Of a stretch of 64,000 nt of DNA, positions 1-9,414 are shown piece after piece. The notes beneath the pieces were generated by a model, which worked only from the letters and a program-made list of their open reading frames with translations, was not told the DNA's origin and ran no database searches. Source of the stretch: Vreelandella nanhaiensis (GTDB lineage Bacteria; Pseudomonadota; Gammaproteobacteria; Pseudomonadales; Halomonadaceae); assembly GCF_003990185.1 (NCBI RefSeq), contig NZ_RZHF01000004.1:186001-250000 (forward strand). Reading direction: 5' to 3'. Position 1 is the first letter of the stretch. Each line of letters opens with the position of its first letter. The translations under genes were made by a program, and so were the position numbers.

Positions 1-625
1 CTGGGCGCTATTTATCGTCTATGGGCTGTGTTTTGGCGTTGAGCTTACGATCAACAATATTGCCGCCATCTACTTTTTTGACCAGTTTAATTTGAGCCTG
101 GCTACCGCCGGGCTGATCGCCGGGCTATTCGGGCTGATGAATATCTTTGCCCGCACGCTGGGCGGCGTTTTCTCGGATATGTTTGCCAAACAGGGCGGCC
201 TGAAGGGCCGCGTGCGCTGGCTGTTTATTGCTTTGATTTGCGAAGGGGTTGCGCTGATCGCGTTTTCGCAGATGCACATTATGAGCCTGGCAATTGGCAT
301 CATGCTGGTGTTCAGCTTGTTCGTGCAGATGGCGGAGGGCGCCACGTTCGGCGTGGTGCCGTTTATCAACAAGAAAGCTCTGGGCGCCGTTGCAGGCATT
401 GTGGGAGCAGGCGGCAATGTAGGTGCTGTCTCAGCCGCGTTTCTGTTTCGCAGCGAAAGCCTGAGCTATCAGCAGGGGCTTTTTTATCTAGGGCTGACCG
501 TGTTGGTATTAGCATCATGTGTGCTGGTCGTGCGCTTTAGCGACGCCACCGAAGCACAGGAAGCCAGTGCTTACCGTAACGCAATGGGCGATGACACCAA
601 TGCAGGAGCGCTTTCATTACGTTAA
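1..625 (+). CDS. narK: NarK-type MFS nitrate/nitrite transporter, 3' part
   Basis: The gene enters from the left edge; the reading frame begins at base 2 and runs to a TAA at 623-625, so only the C-terminal half is present. The visible protein starts just before a TM7-like segment with the sequence FGVELTINN, which is typical of the NRT2/NarK family, and continues with FARTLGGVFSD and several more membrane helices. These proteins move nitrate in (or nitrite out) across the inner membrane. The next gene on the same strand is a nitrate-responsive ANTAR regulator, which suggests an assimilatory role. The end falls in a normal polar tail, so the 3' end looks intact. Confidence 0.88.
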   Translation, partial: WALFIVYGLCFGVELTINNIAAIYFFDQFNLSLATAGLIAGLFGLMNIFARTLGGVFSDMFAKQGGLKGRVRWLFIALICEGVALIAFSQMHIMSLAIGIMLVFSLFVQMAEGATFGVVPFINKKALGAVAGIVGAGGNVGAVSAAFLFRSESLSYQQGLFYLGLTVLVLASCVLVVRFSDATEAQEASAYRNAMGDDTNAGALSLR

Positions 626-736
626 AACCCTCACTACGCCATCATCAGGCGTTATATTCATCAAGACCGTCCCTGCCCTTGCCGTATCTACGCACTGGGG
701 CAGGACGATTAAGGCAGAGAGGAAAAGGAAAACGCC

Positions 737-2002
737 ATGTCATCTGCCCAGCAGCTGCTCTTAACCGCCATACGTTGCGATATCGACAACCTTACCCATT
801 TGGCCACGACCTCGGAGATGGTTGGCGACATCAGCCGCTTTATCCACATGCTTCAACGCGAGCGGGGTGCTTCTACGGTTTATCTTGCCTCGCAAGGCCA
901 GCGCTTCAAGACGCGCAGACAGGCCTACCTGACACATAGCCAGAAGGCCGAAGCGCTAATGCGAAAACGCTTGGAGGCGCTAGGTGAGGAAGCGCGACCT
1001 CAGGCGGCAGCCCGCTTATTGCGCCGAATTGCCGCAGTATGGAGCGCATTGGACGAACTGAACGCTCTGCGCCGCGCCATTGATACGTTTGCCATTGCCC
1101 CGGATGCGGCCACCCAGGCCTACAATCATCTGATCAGTGGCCTGCTCGCTGTGGTGTTTGAAGCGGCCGACACTGCTGACGACCCGGATATCACCCGTAC
1201 CCTGGTGGCAATCTTTCATCTTATGCAGGGCAAGGAGCTGGCAGGGCAGGAGCGTGCCTGCGGCGCCTTTGGTTTTACCCTTGGTCATTTTGATGACCGC
1301 CATCGCCAGCTTCTCCGCCAGCTGATTGAAGATCAGCAACGCTGCTTTACTACCTTTATTGAGTTTGCTACGCCAGAAGCCGAGCTTGGCTGGCAGCAAG
1401 CAGTTTCAACCAGCACGCTTACCGGCATTCAACAGCTGCGCGAGGCTGCCTGCCAGCCGGTTTCAAGCCATACCACTTCGAATGCGGTAGGCGAAACCTG
1501 GTATGAGCTGACCACACTGCGTATCGATGCAATTAAAACCGTGGAAGATGCGCTGCATACCCAGCTTACGACGCTTTGCTACCGTAAGATTTCCCAGGCT
1601 CAGGCAGCGCTTGAGCAGGCCAAAACCCAGCCTTTCCGACCTACCAGCGCGCCTTGTGAGCAGTTGTTGACCCTGGGCCAGGTCCAATCGCTTGGCGACC
1701 TGACCGCCAGCGCCCTGACCTCCCCGCTTGGCCGGTCGCTGATTGAGCTTACCCAAGCACAGTCCAGCCGTTTGCAAGGCTTGAGTGATGAGCTGGAAAC
1801 CACTCGCAAGACGCTGCGTGAACGCAAGCTTATTGAACGCGCCAAAGGGCTGATCATGGCGCACCAGTCCATGAGTGAAGAGGAGGCTTACCGTTTCCTG
1901 CGCAAGACATCGATGGATCAAAGCAGGAGCATGGCAGATATGGCACAAGCTATTCTCGATCTTTCCCTCATATTGAAAAAGGATCAGGCACGCTCGTACT
2001 AG
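737..2002 (+). CDS. nasR: Nitrate-sensing NIT-ANTAR transcription antiterminator (NasR-like)
   Basis: A 421-residue protein with a helical N-terminal part (about residues 30-290) that fits the NIT nitrate/nitrite sensor domain, including the stretch QRERGAS near residue 40. A C-terminal ANTAR RNA-binding domain spans about 355-415, recognisable by ERAKGLIM, SEEEAYRFLRK and the MADMAQAIL helix. Klebsiella NasR binds nitrate and then a leader RNA hairpin to prevent termination before the nas operon. The ATG at 737 follows a GAGGAAAAGG ribosome-binding site. The 110 bp upstream contain an inverted repeat at 672-704 (CCTGCCC/GGGCAGG) without a T run. A matching target leader lies at 18.6 kb. Confidence 0.9.
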   Translation: MSSAQQLLLTAIRCDIDNLTHLATTSEMVGDISRFIHMLQRERGASTVYLASQGQRFKTRRQAYLTHSQKAEALMRKRLEALGEEARPQAAARLLRRIAAVWSALDELNALRRAIDTFAIAPDAATQAYNHLISGLLAVVFEAADTADDPDITRTLVAIFHLMQGKELAGQERACGAFGFTLGHFDDRHRQLLRQLIEDQQRCFTTFIEFATPEAELGWQQAVSTSTLTGIQQLREAACQPVSSHTTSNAVGETWYELTTLRIDAIKTVEDALHTQLTTLCYRKISQAQAALEQAKTQPFRPTSAPCEQLLTLGQVQSLGDLTASALTSPLGRSLIELTQAQSSRLQGLSDELETTRKTLRERKLIERAKGLIMAHQSMSEEEAYRFLRKTSMDQSRSMADMAQAILDLSLILKKDQARSY

Positions 2003-2096
2003 ATAGCTCATCAATCGCCTATGCACGGTTTGCAAGATGCTCATGTATTAGCCATTCTAAAAGTCCCTGTCTATGGCTTAGCAAGGAGTGCCAACC

Positions 2097-2783
2097 ATGC
2101 AACACGGCGTGTTACTGATTACCGGCGCATCAAGCGGCATTGGTGCAGCGACAGCACGCGCTGCCGCCCGAGAAGGCTATAAGCTGGTACTGGCTGCCCG
2201 CTCAGCCGACAAGCTGGAAGCACTAGCCCATGAGTTGGGCCCTGAAAACGTACTGACCTGTGAGCTTGATGTTACCGACATGGAACAGCAGCTGGCGATG
2301 ATCGATCAGACCTTGGAAACCTTTGGTCGCCTGGATGCGGTATTTGCCAATGCGGGGCAAAGCGGCTCATCGGGTGGGTTCAGCAGCGCTGACCATACTA
2401 CATGGCGCGAGATGATTCTAACCAATGTCTATGGAGTGGGTCTTACGCTTCAGGCAACCTTGCCAACCCTTAAACGCCATAAAGGCCACGTACTGTTGAC
2501 AGGCTCTGCTGCTGGCCGCACCACCATTCCCGGCTCCATGTACAGCGCTACCAAGTGGGCGGTTACCGGCGTGGGATATAATCTTCGCGAAGAGCTGCGG
2601 GGTAGCGGAATGCGGGTTACCTTGATTGAGCCCGGCATGGTCGATACGCCTTTCTTTGATGAATCGCCTGAAAATGCCCTGGAAGATCGCGATATCGCAA
2701 ACGCGGTTATCTACGCACTTTCTCAGCCAGCTCATGTCGATGTTAATGAGATTCTGATTCGTCCTACCCCGCCGACTGAGTAA
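2097..2783 (+). CDS. SDR family NAD(P)-dependent oxidoreductase
   Basis: A 228-residue classical short-chain dehydrogenase. The cofactor motif TGASSGIG lies at residues 9-16, a catalytic Ser near 137 and the YSATK motif with Tyr149 and Lys153. The NAG motif (FANAG) follows strand 4. An in-frame GTG at 2088 overlaps the AAGGAG at 2083-2088, so the ATG at 2097, 8 nt after that Shine-Dalgarno, is the better start. Substrate cannot be told from sequence. It stands alone, with a hairpin after its stop. Confidence 0.85.
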   Translation: MQHGVLLITGASSGIGAATARAAAREGYKLVLAARSADKLEALAHELGPENVLTCELDVTDMEQQLAMIDQTLETFGRLDAVFANAGQSGSSGGFSSADHTTWREMILTNVYGVGLTLQATLPTLKRHKGHVLLTGSAAGRTTIPGSMYSATKWAVTGVGYNLREELRGSGMRVTLIEPGMVDTPFFDESPENALEDRDIANAVIYALSQPAHVDVNEILIRPTPPTE

Positions 2784-2800
2784 CCGAGCAAATATGTTAT

Positions 2801-2819
2801 GCAGCCCAGCGTGGGCTGC
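2801..2819 (+). terminator. Hairpin after the SDR gene, possible terminator
   Basis: GCAGCCCA and TGGGCTGC form an 8-bp perfect stem around a GCG loop, 17 nt after the SDR stop codon. The following sequence is only moderately T-rich (TCCTTGCATTTT), so it is a weak intrinsic terminator candidate. Confidence 0.5.
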
Positions 2820-2954
2820 TCCTTGCATTTTGTCTTCTTAGCCCGCATAACACGCTACTACCAAGCGTGCTAATGATTTAAGCCGCGTGCTTTCCCACTG
2901 CGTACGCGCCCTGGTCTTTCAAACACGCCCCATGTTTTCAATAGTAGGTGAATT

Positions 2955-3947
2955 ATGAGCCAACTTTCCTCGACGGCACTTTCTGTGCTCGATCTAGCCC
3001 CTATACGCCAGGGTGGCAGTGCCGGTGAAACTTTTCGCGACAGTGTTGAGCTAGCACAGTTAACCGAACGACTCGGCTATACCCGCTACTGGCTCGCCGA
3101 GCACCACAATATCGCCGGGATCGCCAGCGCGGCAACCTCAGTTTTGATTGGCCATGTGGCGGGCCAGACATCTACCATCCGAGTGGGCAGTGGTGGCATT
3201 ATGCTGCCTAACCACCCGCCGCTGGTGATTGCCGAACAGTTTGGCACACTGGAAACCCTTTATCCTGGACGCATCGACCTGGGACTGGGGCGCGCCCCTG
3301 GTTCTGATGGCGCAACCATGCGCGCAATGCGCCGCAGCATGCACGCAGGTGTCGACGACTTTCCCGAACAGCTAAACGAGCTGCGTCGTTACCTGGGTGA
3401 TGAAGAGCCTGGCCAGCAGGTGAAGGCTGTGCCTGGTCAGGGAACTAACGTGCCTATCTGGCTTTTGGGTTCGAGCGGCTACAGCGCTCAACTGGCGGCA
3501 AGGTTAGGTCTGCCGTTTGCTTTTGCCGCGCAATTTGCACCCGGTTATCTGTTTGAGGCGCTGCGACTTTATCGTGATAACTTCCGCCCTTCCGAGCACC
3601 TGGATAAACCCTATGCCATGGTCGGGCTACCGGTAATCGCGGCTGAAAACGATGCCATGGCGCAGTACCTGGCCACCTCGGCACAGCAAAAGTTTCTCAA
3701 TCTTATCCGCGGCAAACCCACCCAGTCGCAGCCTCCGGTCGAGCAATTGGATTGGTCCCCCATGGAACAGTCACAGGTAAACCAGTTCCTGGGCGCGGCC
3801 ATTATTGGCGGCCCCGAAACCGTCAAGGCGGGGCTTGCTGATTTCCAGGCGCGTACAGGGGCGGATGAGCTCATGATCAACAGCGACTTCTTTAGCCACG
3901 CTGACCGCATGCGCAGCTATGAAATTGTGGCAGACGCCGTGCGATGA
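2955..3947 (+). CDS. LLM class flavin-dependent oxidoreductase (luciferase-like)
   Basis: A 330-residue member of the bacterial luciferase-like monooxygenase superfamily, of the single-subunit group often annotated as luciferase family oxidoreductase. Features seen are [11 protein letters not shown] at the N-terminus, RYWLAEHHN near residue 43, [12 protein letters not shown] near 77 and the [13 protein letters not shown] loop near 109. Such enzymes use reduced FMN, but the substrate is not predictable. Its stop overlaps the start of azlC by four bases (ATGA), so the two are translationally coupled. An AGGTGA element precedes the ATG. Confidence 0.85.
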   Translation: MSQLSSTALSVLDLAPIRQGGSAGETFRDSVELAQLTERLGYTRYWLAEHHNIAGIASAATSVLIGHVAGQTSTIRVGSGGIMLPNHPPLVIAEQFGTLETLYPGRIDLGLGRAPGSDGATMRAMRRSMHAGVDDFPEQLNELRRYLGDEEPGQQVKAVPGQGTNVPIWLLGSSGYSAQLAARLGLPFAFAAQFAPGYLFEALRLYRDNFRPSEHLDKPYAMVGLPVIAAENDAMAQYLATSAQQKFLNLIRGKPTQSQPPVEQLDWSPMEQSQVNQFLGAAIIGGPETVKAGLADFQARTGADELMINSDFFSHADRMRSYEIVADAVR

Positions 3948-4654
3948 GCGCAAAGCTCGACGCACAAGGCACACTACGGGGCTTTAAACGCATGGCCCCC
4001 GTTTCACTGTTTGTGGTGGCGTTTGGCTTGGCTTTCGGGGTTGCCGCCATTCAGCACGGTTTAAGCAGTCTGGAAACGCTGCTAATGAGTGGGTTGATAT
4101 TCGCAGGCGCGTCACAGTTTGCCGCCTTGGAACTCTGGGGACCCACCATTCCGCTAACCGCTCTTGTCGCCACCACGTTTGCGATTAACGCCCGTCATTT
4201 ATTGATGGGCGCTTCACTTTACCCCTGGTTACGCCACCTACCTCCCGGCCAACGCTATGCCTGCCTGGGGGTAATGAGCGATTCCAACTGGGCCATGGCC
4301 GTCGGTGACCATCAGCGCGGAGAAACGAATGTAGGTGTGCTGTTCGGCGGAGGCATCGCCCTGTGGACCGCCTGGATGCTGGGCACCTTGCTGGGGGTAG
4401 TGTTTGGCAGCGGGATTAGCGAACCCGAACGATTTGGGCTGGATGTGATTATGGGCTGTTTTTTACTCGCCATGCTGGTCGGCAGTAAACACAAGCCCTC
4501 GCTTGCCCTGCTACTTCCCTGGTGTGTAGCGGGAGGTGCCGCGCTTCTGGCGCTTTACTACTTGCCGCCCAATGCGCATGTCATCGTGGGTGCGCTGGCG
4601 GGCGGGTTAACCGGTTTGCTCACTCCCCAGACAAGCCCGCAAAAGGAGGCTTAG
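3944..4654 (+). CDS. azlC: AzlC family branched-chain amino acid exporter, large subunit
   Basis: A 236-residue inner-membrane protein with several hydrophobic helices. The N-terminal region has [17 protein letters not shown] and the family-typical [14 protein letters not shown] and [17 protein letters not shown]. AzlC pairs with the small AzlD protein to export branched-chain amino acids or analogues. The gene overlaps the LLM oxidoreductase stop by four bases and is followed immediately by azlD, so the three genes form one operon. What is exported here is not shown by the sequence. Confidence 0.9.
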   Translation: MSAKLDAQGTLRGFKRMAPVSLFVVAFGLAFGVAAIQHGLSSLETLLMSGLIFAGASQFAALELWGPTIPLTALVATTFAINARHLLMGASLYPWLRHLPPGQRYACLGVMSDSNWAMAVGDHQRGETNVGVLFGGGIALWTAWMLGTLLGVVFGSGISEPERFGLDVIMGCFLLAMLVGSKHKPSLALLLPWCVAGGAALLALYYLPPNAHVIVGALAGGLTGLLTPQTSPQKEA

Positions 4655-4655
4655 C

Positions 4656-4958
4656 GTGCCATTGACCACCACCACAGCGCTGCTGGCGATTCTTATTATG
4701 GCACTGACCACCTTTACGACCCGTATTGGCGGCGCGATTATCATGTCGCGTATTCCTATTGGACCTAAGGTAGAGCGGTTTATCAATGCCATGGCCGGGT
4801 CGGTGCTGGTGGCGGTCATCGTGCCGCTTGCAGCTCAGGGCGATTGGGGAGCACGGTTTGCGCTGCTAGCGACCCTGGTGGCCATGTTGATAGTGCGCAA
4901 GCCATTGATAGCCATTACAGCGGGGGTTGCTACCGCTGCGTTGTGGCGCCTTGTATAA
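4656..4958 (+). CDS. azlD: AzlD domain protein, small subunit of the AzlCD exporter
   Basis: A 100-residue protein with four predicted hydrophobic helices. The motif TTFTTRIGGAIIMSRIP near the N-terminus is characteristic of AzlD. It starts with GTG at 4656, two bases after the azlC stop, and uses the AAAGGAGG in the azlC 3' end as ribosome-binding site. It would form the exporter with AzlC. The length is normal for the family. Confidence 0.88.
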   Translation: MPLTTTTALLAILIMALTTFTTRIGGAIIMSRIPIGPKVERFINAMAGSVLVAVIVPLAAQGDWGARFALLATLVAMLIVRKPLIAITAGVATAALWRLV

Positions 4959-5014
4959 ATGCTAAGCTAGCCAGCCGCGCTATTGGTTTTACGGCTCTTG
5001 ACCAGGTACTCAGA

Positions 5015-5509
5015 ATGTCCTCACTTACCTTTACTCCCATGAACGACGACGCTTTTGCCCTTTTCTGGCCGACTTTTCAGGCCATTGTGGCTGAACAGCA
5101 AACCTACGCCATTGACCCCGATATTAGCTATCAGGCGGCGTACACACTCTGGTGTGAAGCCCCCAAAGCCACGTTTGCGGTAAAGGATGCGTCAGGCGAA
5201 TTGGTGGGCAGCTACTACCTGAAAGCCAATGCAGCAGGCCCAGGCGATCATGTCTGTAACTGCGGCTACATGGTAACCGCAGCTGCCCGAGGCAAGGGCG
5301 TTGCCCGTGCCATGTGCGAGCATTCTCAGCAGGTAGCCCAAACACTTGGGTTTAAGGCCATGCAGTTCAATGCTGTCGTGAGTACCAATGAAGTGGCCGT
5401 GGCGCTTTGGCAGCGGTTAGGGTTCAATATCGTGGGTACCGTCCCCCATGCTTACCGCCACGCCACTCTGGGGCCGGTGGATACTCATGTCATGCATAAA
5501 CTTCTGTAG
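5015..5509 (+). CDS. GNAT family N-acetyltransferase
   Basis: A 164-residue acetyltransferase. The acetyl-CoA binding motif A is visible as the segment ending AARGKGVARAMCEHS (about residues 88-102). The motif B region near the C-terminus reads NEVAVALWQRLGFNIVGTVPHAY. The ATG at 5015 begins a coherent GNAT fold; the frame is open further upstream but that sequence is not family-like. Substrate is unknown. Confidence 0.82.
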   Translation: MSSLTFTPMNDDAFALFWPTFQAIVAEQQTYAIDPDISYQAAYTLWCEAPKATFAVKDASGELVGSYYLKANAAGPGDHVCNCGYMVTAAARGKGVARAMCEHSQQVAQTLGFKAMQFNAVVSTNEVAVALWQRLGFNIVGTVPHAYRHATLGPVDTHVMHKLL

Positions 5510-5622
5510 TTTGTTATTTGCTCTCTAAATTGTTTTCACTTCCTGCCGATATGATAGCTAACGTAATGGGCTGATTCGTTCATTGCGTTAGCCTTTCCCC
5601 TTCTGAGTGAGTCCCTAACGCA

Positions 5623-7290
5623 ATGAAAGATCTACCCGTAAAATATGCCCTGGCAGGGGCATTAGGTTTGCTGGTTTTAATGTTGGTAGTGGTGGCAGCG
5701 CTTGGTATACAAGCGGAGAGAAACGCAGTCAAAAATCTAACCGAGCTGGATGAAGTGGCTGCCCGACAGGTAGCCTATATTAACCGTGCCGAAGTCAACC
5801 TGATGGAAGTCAGAGTGCGTCTTGCACGCTATCAGGACTATACCGGACAGGGCAACGCGACGCTGGCCGAACAGTCGCTGGGGCTTGCCCAGGCAGCACT
5901 GAAGCGGGCCAACAGCCGATTCGATGAGTTCAGATCTATTCCTATACCTAGCAACTCGCCCCGTGCACCGCTGGTTGCCTCGCTTATCAGCGAGTATGAG
6001 CGCCTGATCAACCCAACGTTTCATAATGATATGGAGCGGGGCGACTTCACAGTCCTGATGGCCCACCGCGAACGGCTTAACGCACAGTTTGATACGTTTA
6101 CCCAAAGCGTGCGTAACTTTAACGCCTACGCCCAGACGTTTGCCCAGGCAACGGCTTCCCAAGCCCAGGCCACGCTTAATCGCGATATGGTGATAAGTGG
6201 TGCTCTGATCGCCATTGCGTTAATTACTTACCTGCTGGTTCAAATAGGTATTAACCGTTTGGTAGCCACTCCTTTGCAACGCGCAGTAACGCTTTGCGAA
6301 CGCGTCGCCCAAGGCGATTTAACCAATGCCATCGAAGCACGTGGACGCAATGAAATAGGCCGACTATATAGCGCTATGAGCGCCATGCAATCCCAGCTGC
6401 AGCAGATGATTGCAACGCTTGGGCACAGTAGCCGGGCCGTGGCAGCAAGCTCCCAGGAAATTGCCAGCGGCAGTCAGGACCTCGCTTCGCGTACTGAGCA
6501 ACAGGCGGCCGCCATTCAGCAGACAGCAGCCAGCATGGATGAGATCTCATCCATCGTCCGGCAGAACGCCGACACGGCAACCCAAGCGGAAAAACTGACG
6601 GTGACCGCCGCGCAAAAAGCTGAGCAGGGTCAAACCGAAGCCCAGCGTGCCAGCGACTGGATGCGTGATCTTGAGGAGGATTCGCAGAAGGTTCATGACA
6701 TTGTTCAGGTGATCGACTCGATCGCCTTCCAGACCAATATTCTGGCGCTAAACGCTTCCGTCGAAGCGGCCCGTGCCGGTGAGCACGGCCGTGGCTTTGC
6801 CGTGGTGGCCAGTGAAGTGCGCTCGCTCGCCACCAAGACCTCCAACTCATCGAAGGAAATCCGCACGATGATTGAGGACATTGCCCAGCGCATCGCCGAA
6901 GGCGCCAACCAGGCCATGCATAACGGCGAAAGCATGGGCCAGGTTAATACCGCTATTCGCCACGTGACTGATATGATGCAGGAGCTGGCTCTGGCGGCCA
7001 AGGAGCAGGAATCGGGAATTGCCCAGATCAGTACGGCCATTGCGCAGATGGATTCCGCTACCCAGGAAAACGTATCACTGGTGGAAGCGACCAGCACGGC
7101 CTCCGCCTCGCTTGAAGATGAAGCTACGCGTCTGGCGCAGCTTGTCGGTGCGTTCAAGCTGTCCCATGGAGAGCAGCCCGGCTTATTGAAATCAGTACCC
7201 GCTGCCAAGCCCGCCCCCGCTCTACCGCGCAGTAAGCCCTCCACGCTTCACAAGCCGGTATCGGCAGAGCCTGAATGGGAAGCATTCTAG
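5623..7290 (+). CDS. Methyl-accepting chemotaxis protein with C-terminal CheR/CheB tether
   Basis: A 555-residue transmembrane chemoreceptor. TM1 is at about residues 10-30 and TM2 at about 188-210, flanking a periplasmic four-helix-bundle type ligand domain. A HAMP domain follows (about 210-262), then the cytoplasmic signalling domain. The highly conserved hairpin tip is present ([19 protein letters not shown]). The protein ends in EWEAF after a Pro/Ala-rich linker, matching the NWETF-type pentapeptide that tethers CheR and CheB. No che genes are nearby. Ligand unknown. Confidence 0.93.
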   Translation: MKDLPVKYALAGALGLLVLMLVVVAALGIQAERNAVKNLTELDEVAARQVAYINRAEVNLMEVRVRLARYQDYTGQGNATLAEQSLGLAQAALKRANSRFDEFRSIPIPSNSPRAPLVASLISEYERLINPTFHNDMERGDFTVLMAHRERLNAQFDTFTQSVRNFNAYAQTFAQATASQAQATLNRDMVISGALIAIALITYLLVQIGINRLVATPLQRAVTLCERVAQGDLTNAIEARGRNEIGRLYSAMSAMQSQLQQMIATLGHSSRAVAASSQEIASGSQDLASRTEQQAAAIQQTAASMDEISSIVRQNADTATQAEKLTVTAAQKAEQGQTEAQRASDWMRDLEEDSQKVHDIVQVIDSIAFQTNILALNASVEAARAGEHGRGFAVVASEVRSLATKTSNSSKEIRTMIEDIAQRIAEGANQAMHNGESMGQVNTAIRHVTDMMQELALAAKEQESGIAQISTAIAQMDSATQENVSLVEATSTASASLEDEATRLAQLVGAFKLSHGEQPGLLKSVPAAKPAPALPRSKPSTLHKPVSAEPEWEAF

Positions 7291-7311
7291 GCTCTTTTGC
7301 CGCCTTTCTGC

Positions 7312-7333
7312 CCGGGCAGCTCACGCTGCCCGG
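7312..7333. terminator. GC-rich hairpin between convergent genes
   Basis: CCGGGCAGC and GCTGCCCGG form a 9-bp perfect stem with a TCAC loop between the chemoreceptor stop and the end of the convergent DUF1415 gene. No strong T run follows on either strand, so termination is likely but not certain. Confidence 0.5.
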
Positions 7334-7370
7334 CGCATCAACCTTTGTCAGACTTGTCCCAGAGAACTGG

Positions 7371-7931
7371 CTAATCGGCCTCCTGATTCAGCGCCTTCTG
7401 CAGACAGCGTTCGGCTTCTTCACTGCCAATGGTGTTCAGGTGCTCGATGTTGCGCTCAGGGATCACCGAGGTATCGCCGTAAAACTCAATGGCTTTTTCT
7501 ACGCTCGCTTCGCGCAGTAGATGCACCATCGCGTAGGGAGAGCGGTTGGTGTAGTTCGAAGCGTCGTCTGGGTCGGCGTCTTCAAAGCAGTAGTCAGGGT
7601 GAAAAGTCGCTAGCTGGTAAATGCCTTCGTAGCCCTGCTCGGCCAGAATACTTTCGGCCAGCTCCACATAGTCCAGATAATGCTCAAAATGCTTGAAAAG
7701 CGTTGGGAACACTAGCAGCGTAGTTTCGGTTTCCGGATGCTCATCAAGCCACTGCACTTCCGCCATCAGCTCTTCCAGCGCCACTTCAAGCTTTTTAGAG
7801 CGCACCACTTCGACACGAATAGAGTCACGCTCTACTTCACGCTGGGCGAAGGGACACACGTTATGGGCAACAATAAAATTACGTACCCATTTCAATGTCT
7901 GCTGGGCAACTACCTCATCTGAATATTGCAT
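7371..7931 (-). CDS. DUF1415 family protein
   Basis: A 186-residue soluble protein matching the DUF1415 family, with the N-terminal segment TLKWVRNFIVAHNVCPFA, the repeated acidic stretch ending in DYVELAESILAEQGYEG and the C-terminal VIPERNIEHLNTIG. The family is widespread in proteobacteria and has no established function. It is a single gene convergent with the chemoreceptor. Confidence 0.82.
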   Translation of the reverse strand: MQYSDEVVAQQTLKWVRNFIVAHNVCPFAQREVERDSIRVEVVRSKKLEVALEELMAEVQWLDEHPETETTLLVFPTLFKHFEHYLDYVELAESILAEQGYEGIYQLATFHPDYCFEDADPDDASNYTNRSPYAMVHLLREASVEKAIEFYGDTSVIPERNIEHLNTIGSEEAERCLQKALNQEAD

Positions 7932-8019
7932 TACTCGTTTACGCCTGCGCTGTCACGTGTCTGATACGCGCCAGTGTACACCCTTATAGCCGCTGAAACT
8001 CACGGACCTTTTCAACTGC

Positions 8020-8688
8020 CTAGCCGTGTTCCAGAAAACACTGCAGCGCTACATCATAAGATTTGCGAATATGTTCATCCAGAAGCGTTCGCGCGGCCTG
8101 CGCATCGCGCTTTAAGGCAAGCTCTACCAGCTCATGGTGCTGTTGATCCAACTCTTGGCGAATCACCGGCATCTTGGGCCCCAAGCGGCGATAGCGGTCA
8201 AACTGATCGTGTAACTGTTCAATGAACCGCAATAGCCAGACAGAGCCACAGGGAGCCACCAAGGTACGATGGAACTGGGTATGCAGCTTTTCCCACTCAT
8301 CGTCTTTATCCAGGGTTATATCTGCGCATTTAAGCCGATGCTCCGCTGCCAGCAGGTCGGCTTCCCAAGCGGCATCGCCGTTAACGATCGCCTGTTCAAA
8401 CGCCATTCCCTCAAGCGCCAAGCGCATCTGTGCGATATCATCGAGCTCATCACGGGAAAGTGTGGGCACTCGAAAGCCCCGCTGGTTTTCCTGGATCAGC
8501 AGACCATAGGCCGCCAGCTTGTTCAGGGCCTCGCGCAGAGGGCTCAAACCTACCTGGTAATGCTCTTTTAACGCATTGATGGCCAGCTTTTCGCCAGCTG
8601 CAAAGCGTCCACCGACCAAGTCTTTGCGCAAGACATCGTAAATTCGACTTGAGGCCGTGCTTGCAGAGGGCTGAATGTATTGGTTCAT
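8020..8688 (-). CDS. GntR family regulator with FCD ligand domain
   Basis: A 222-residue regulator with an N-terminal winged helix (about residues 12-75, RIYDVLRKDLVGGRFAAGEKL) and a C-terminal FCD all-helical ligand domain (about 85-215) whose likely metal-binding histidines lie in FHRTLV and the C-terminal DEHI segment. An in-frame ATG at 8703 exists, but AAAGGA lies 7 nt upstream of the ATG at 8688, which is therefore preferred. The gene is divergent from the chromate transporter pair and probably controls it; a perfect palindrome lies at 8837-8848. Confidence 0.85.
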   Translation of the reverse strand: MNQYIQPSASTASSRIYDVLRKDLVGGRFAAGEKLAINALKEHYQVGLSPLREALNKLAAYGLLIQENQRGFRVPTLSRDELDDIAQMRLALEGMAFEQAIVNGDAAWEADLLAAEHRLKCADITLDKDDEWEKLHTQFHRTLVAPCGSVWLLRFIEQLHDQFDRYRRLGPKMPVIRQELDQQHHELVELALKRDAQAARTLLDEHIRKSYDVALQCFLEHG

Positions 8689-8836
8689 GGTAAATCCTTT
8701 CATCCACCGTGACGCGCGTGTTAATTATTCAGTGTTGACGACGATTAACGCACTCGCCTATATTCTACCTCAGCTAATAATCGATTTTTAATGAATAAAC
8801 GATAAAAAAGAGAAAAATATGTTTTTCTTGACTACT

Positions 8837-8848
8837 CATACCGGTATG
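8837..8848. promoter_or_regulatory. Perfect palindrome upstream of chrA1, candidate GntR operator
   Basis: CATACCGGTATG is a perfect 12-bp palindrome ending 8 bp before the chromate transporter start codon and about 150 bp from the divergent GntR gene. A TTGACT hexamer at 8828-8833 lies just upstream. The position would block transcription or translation initiation of the transporter genes. Binding by the neighbouring GntR protein is inferred from location only. Confidence 0.45.
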
Positions 8849-8856
8849 CCGCTCAA

Positions 8857-9414
8857 ATGAAACAGACCGCCCTGTTCTGGGCCTTTTTCCGTGTCGGTAT
8901 TTTCGGCTTTGGCGGCGGCCCCTCCATGATACCGCTGGTACATGCAGAGGCCGTTACGCGCTACAAATGGCTAACTGATGAAGAGTTTGCCGATATATTG
9001 GCGATTGGCAATACGCTCCCCGGTCCTATCGCCACTAAAATGCCTGGCTACATTGGCTATCGCGTTGGCGGCATTCTGGGCTGTGCCCTCTCCATTATTG
9101 CAGTTAGTTTACCCATGGTAATCGCCATGATCGTCATGCTGGGGGTTTTTAGTCGCTATCAGGATGTCGCCTGGATCCGCGGAATGGGGCAAGCGGTGGT
9201 GCCTGTTGTCATGGTAATGATGGGGCAATTGGCCTGGGACTTCTTTGATAAATCGCAAAAAGCCATGGGTTGGCTTGTCAGTAGCCTGATGGCGATTGTT
9301 GCTGGCGTGTTGATTTATTGGCTGGGCATTCACCCTGGCTTTATTATCGGCGCGATTTTACTCGCTGCGCTGTTACGTCCTTCCAAGATGAAAAAAGCGG
9401 AGCGCTCAGCATGA
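8857..9414 (+). CDS. chrA: Chromate transporter, N-terminal-type short ChrA subunit
   Basis: A 185-residue CHR-family membrane protein, half the length of fused ChrA. The family signature FFRVGIFGFGGGPSMIPLV is at residues 10-28 and LGNTLPGPIATKM near 56. Short ChrA proteins come as adjacent pairs that act together as a chromate (or related anion) efflux carrier. The stop codon overlaps the start of the second half by four bases. No clear Shine-Dalgarno is visible because the start follows the palindrome closely. Confidence 0.85.
   Translation: MKQTALFWAFFRVGIFGFGGGPSMIPLVHAEAVTRYKWLTDEEFADILAIGNTLPGPIATKMPGYIGYRVGGILGCALSIIAVSLPMVIAMIVMLGVFSRYQDVAWIRGMGQAVVPVVMVMMGQLAWDFFDKSQKAMGWLVSSLMAIVAGVLIYWLGIHPGFIIGAILLAALLRPSKMKKAERSA

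Noticed and set aside
672..704. CCTGCCC/GGGCAGG inverted repeat upstream of nasR
   Set aside because: The loop is 19 nt and no T run follows, so neither a terminator nor an operator can be argued from sequence alone.
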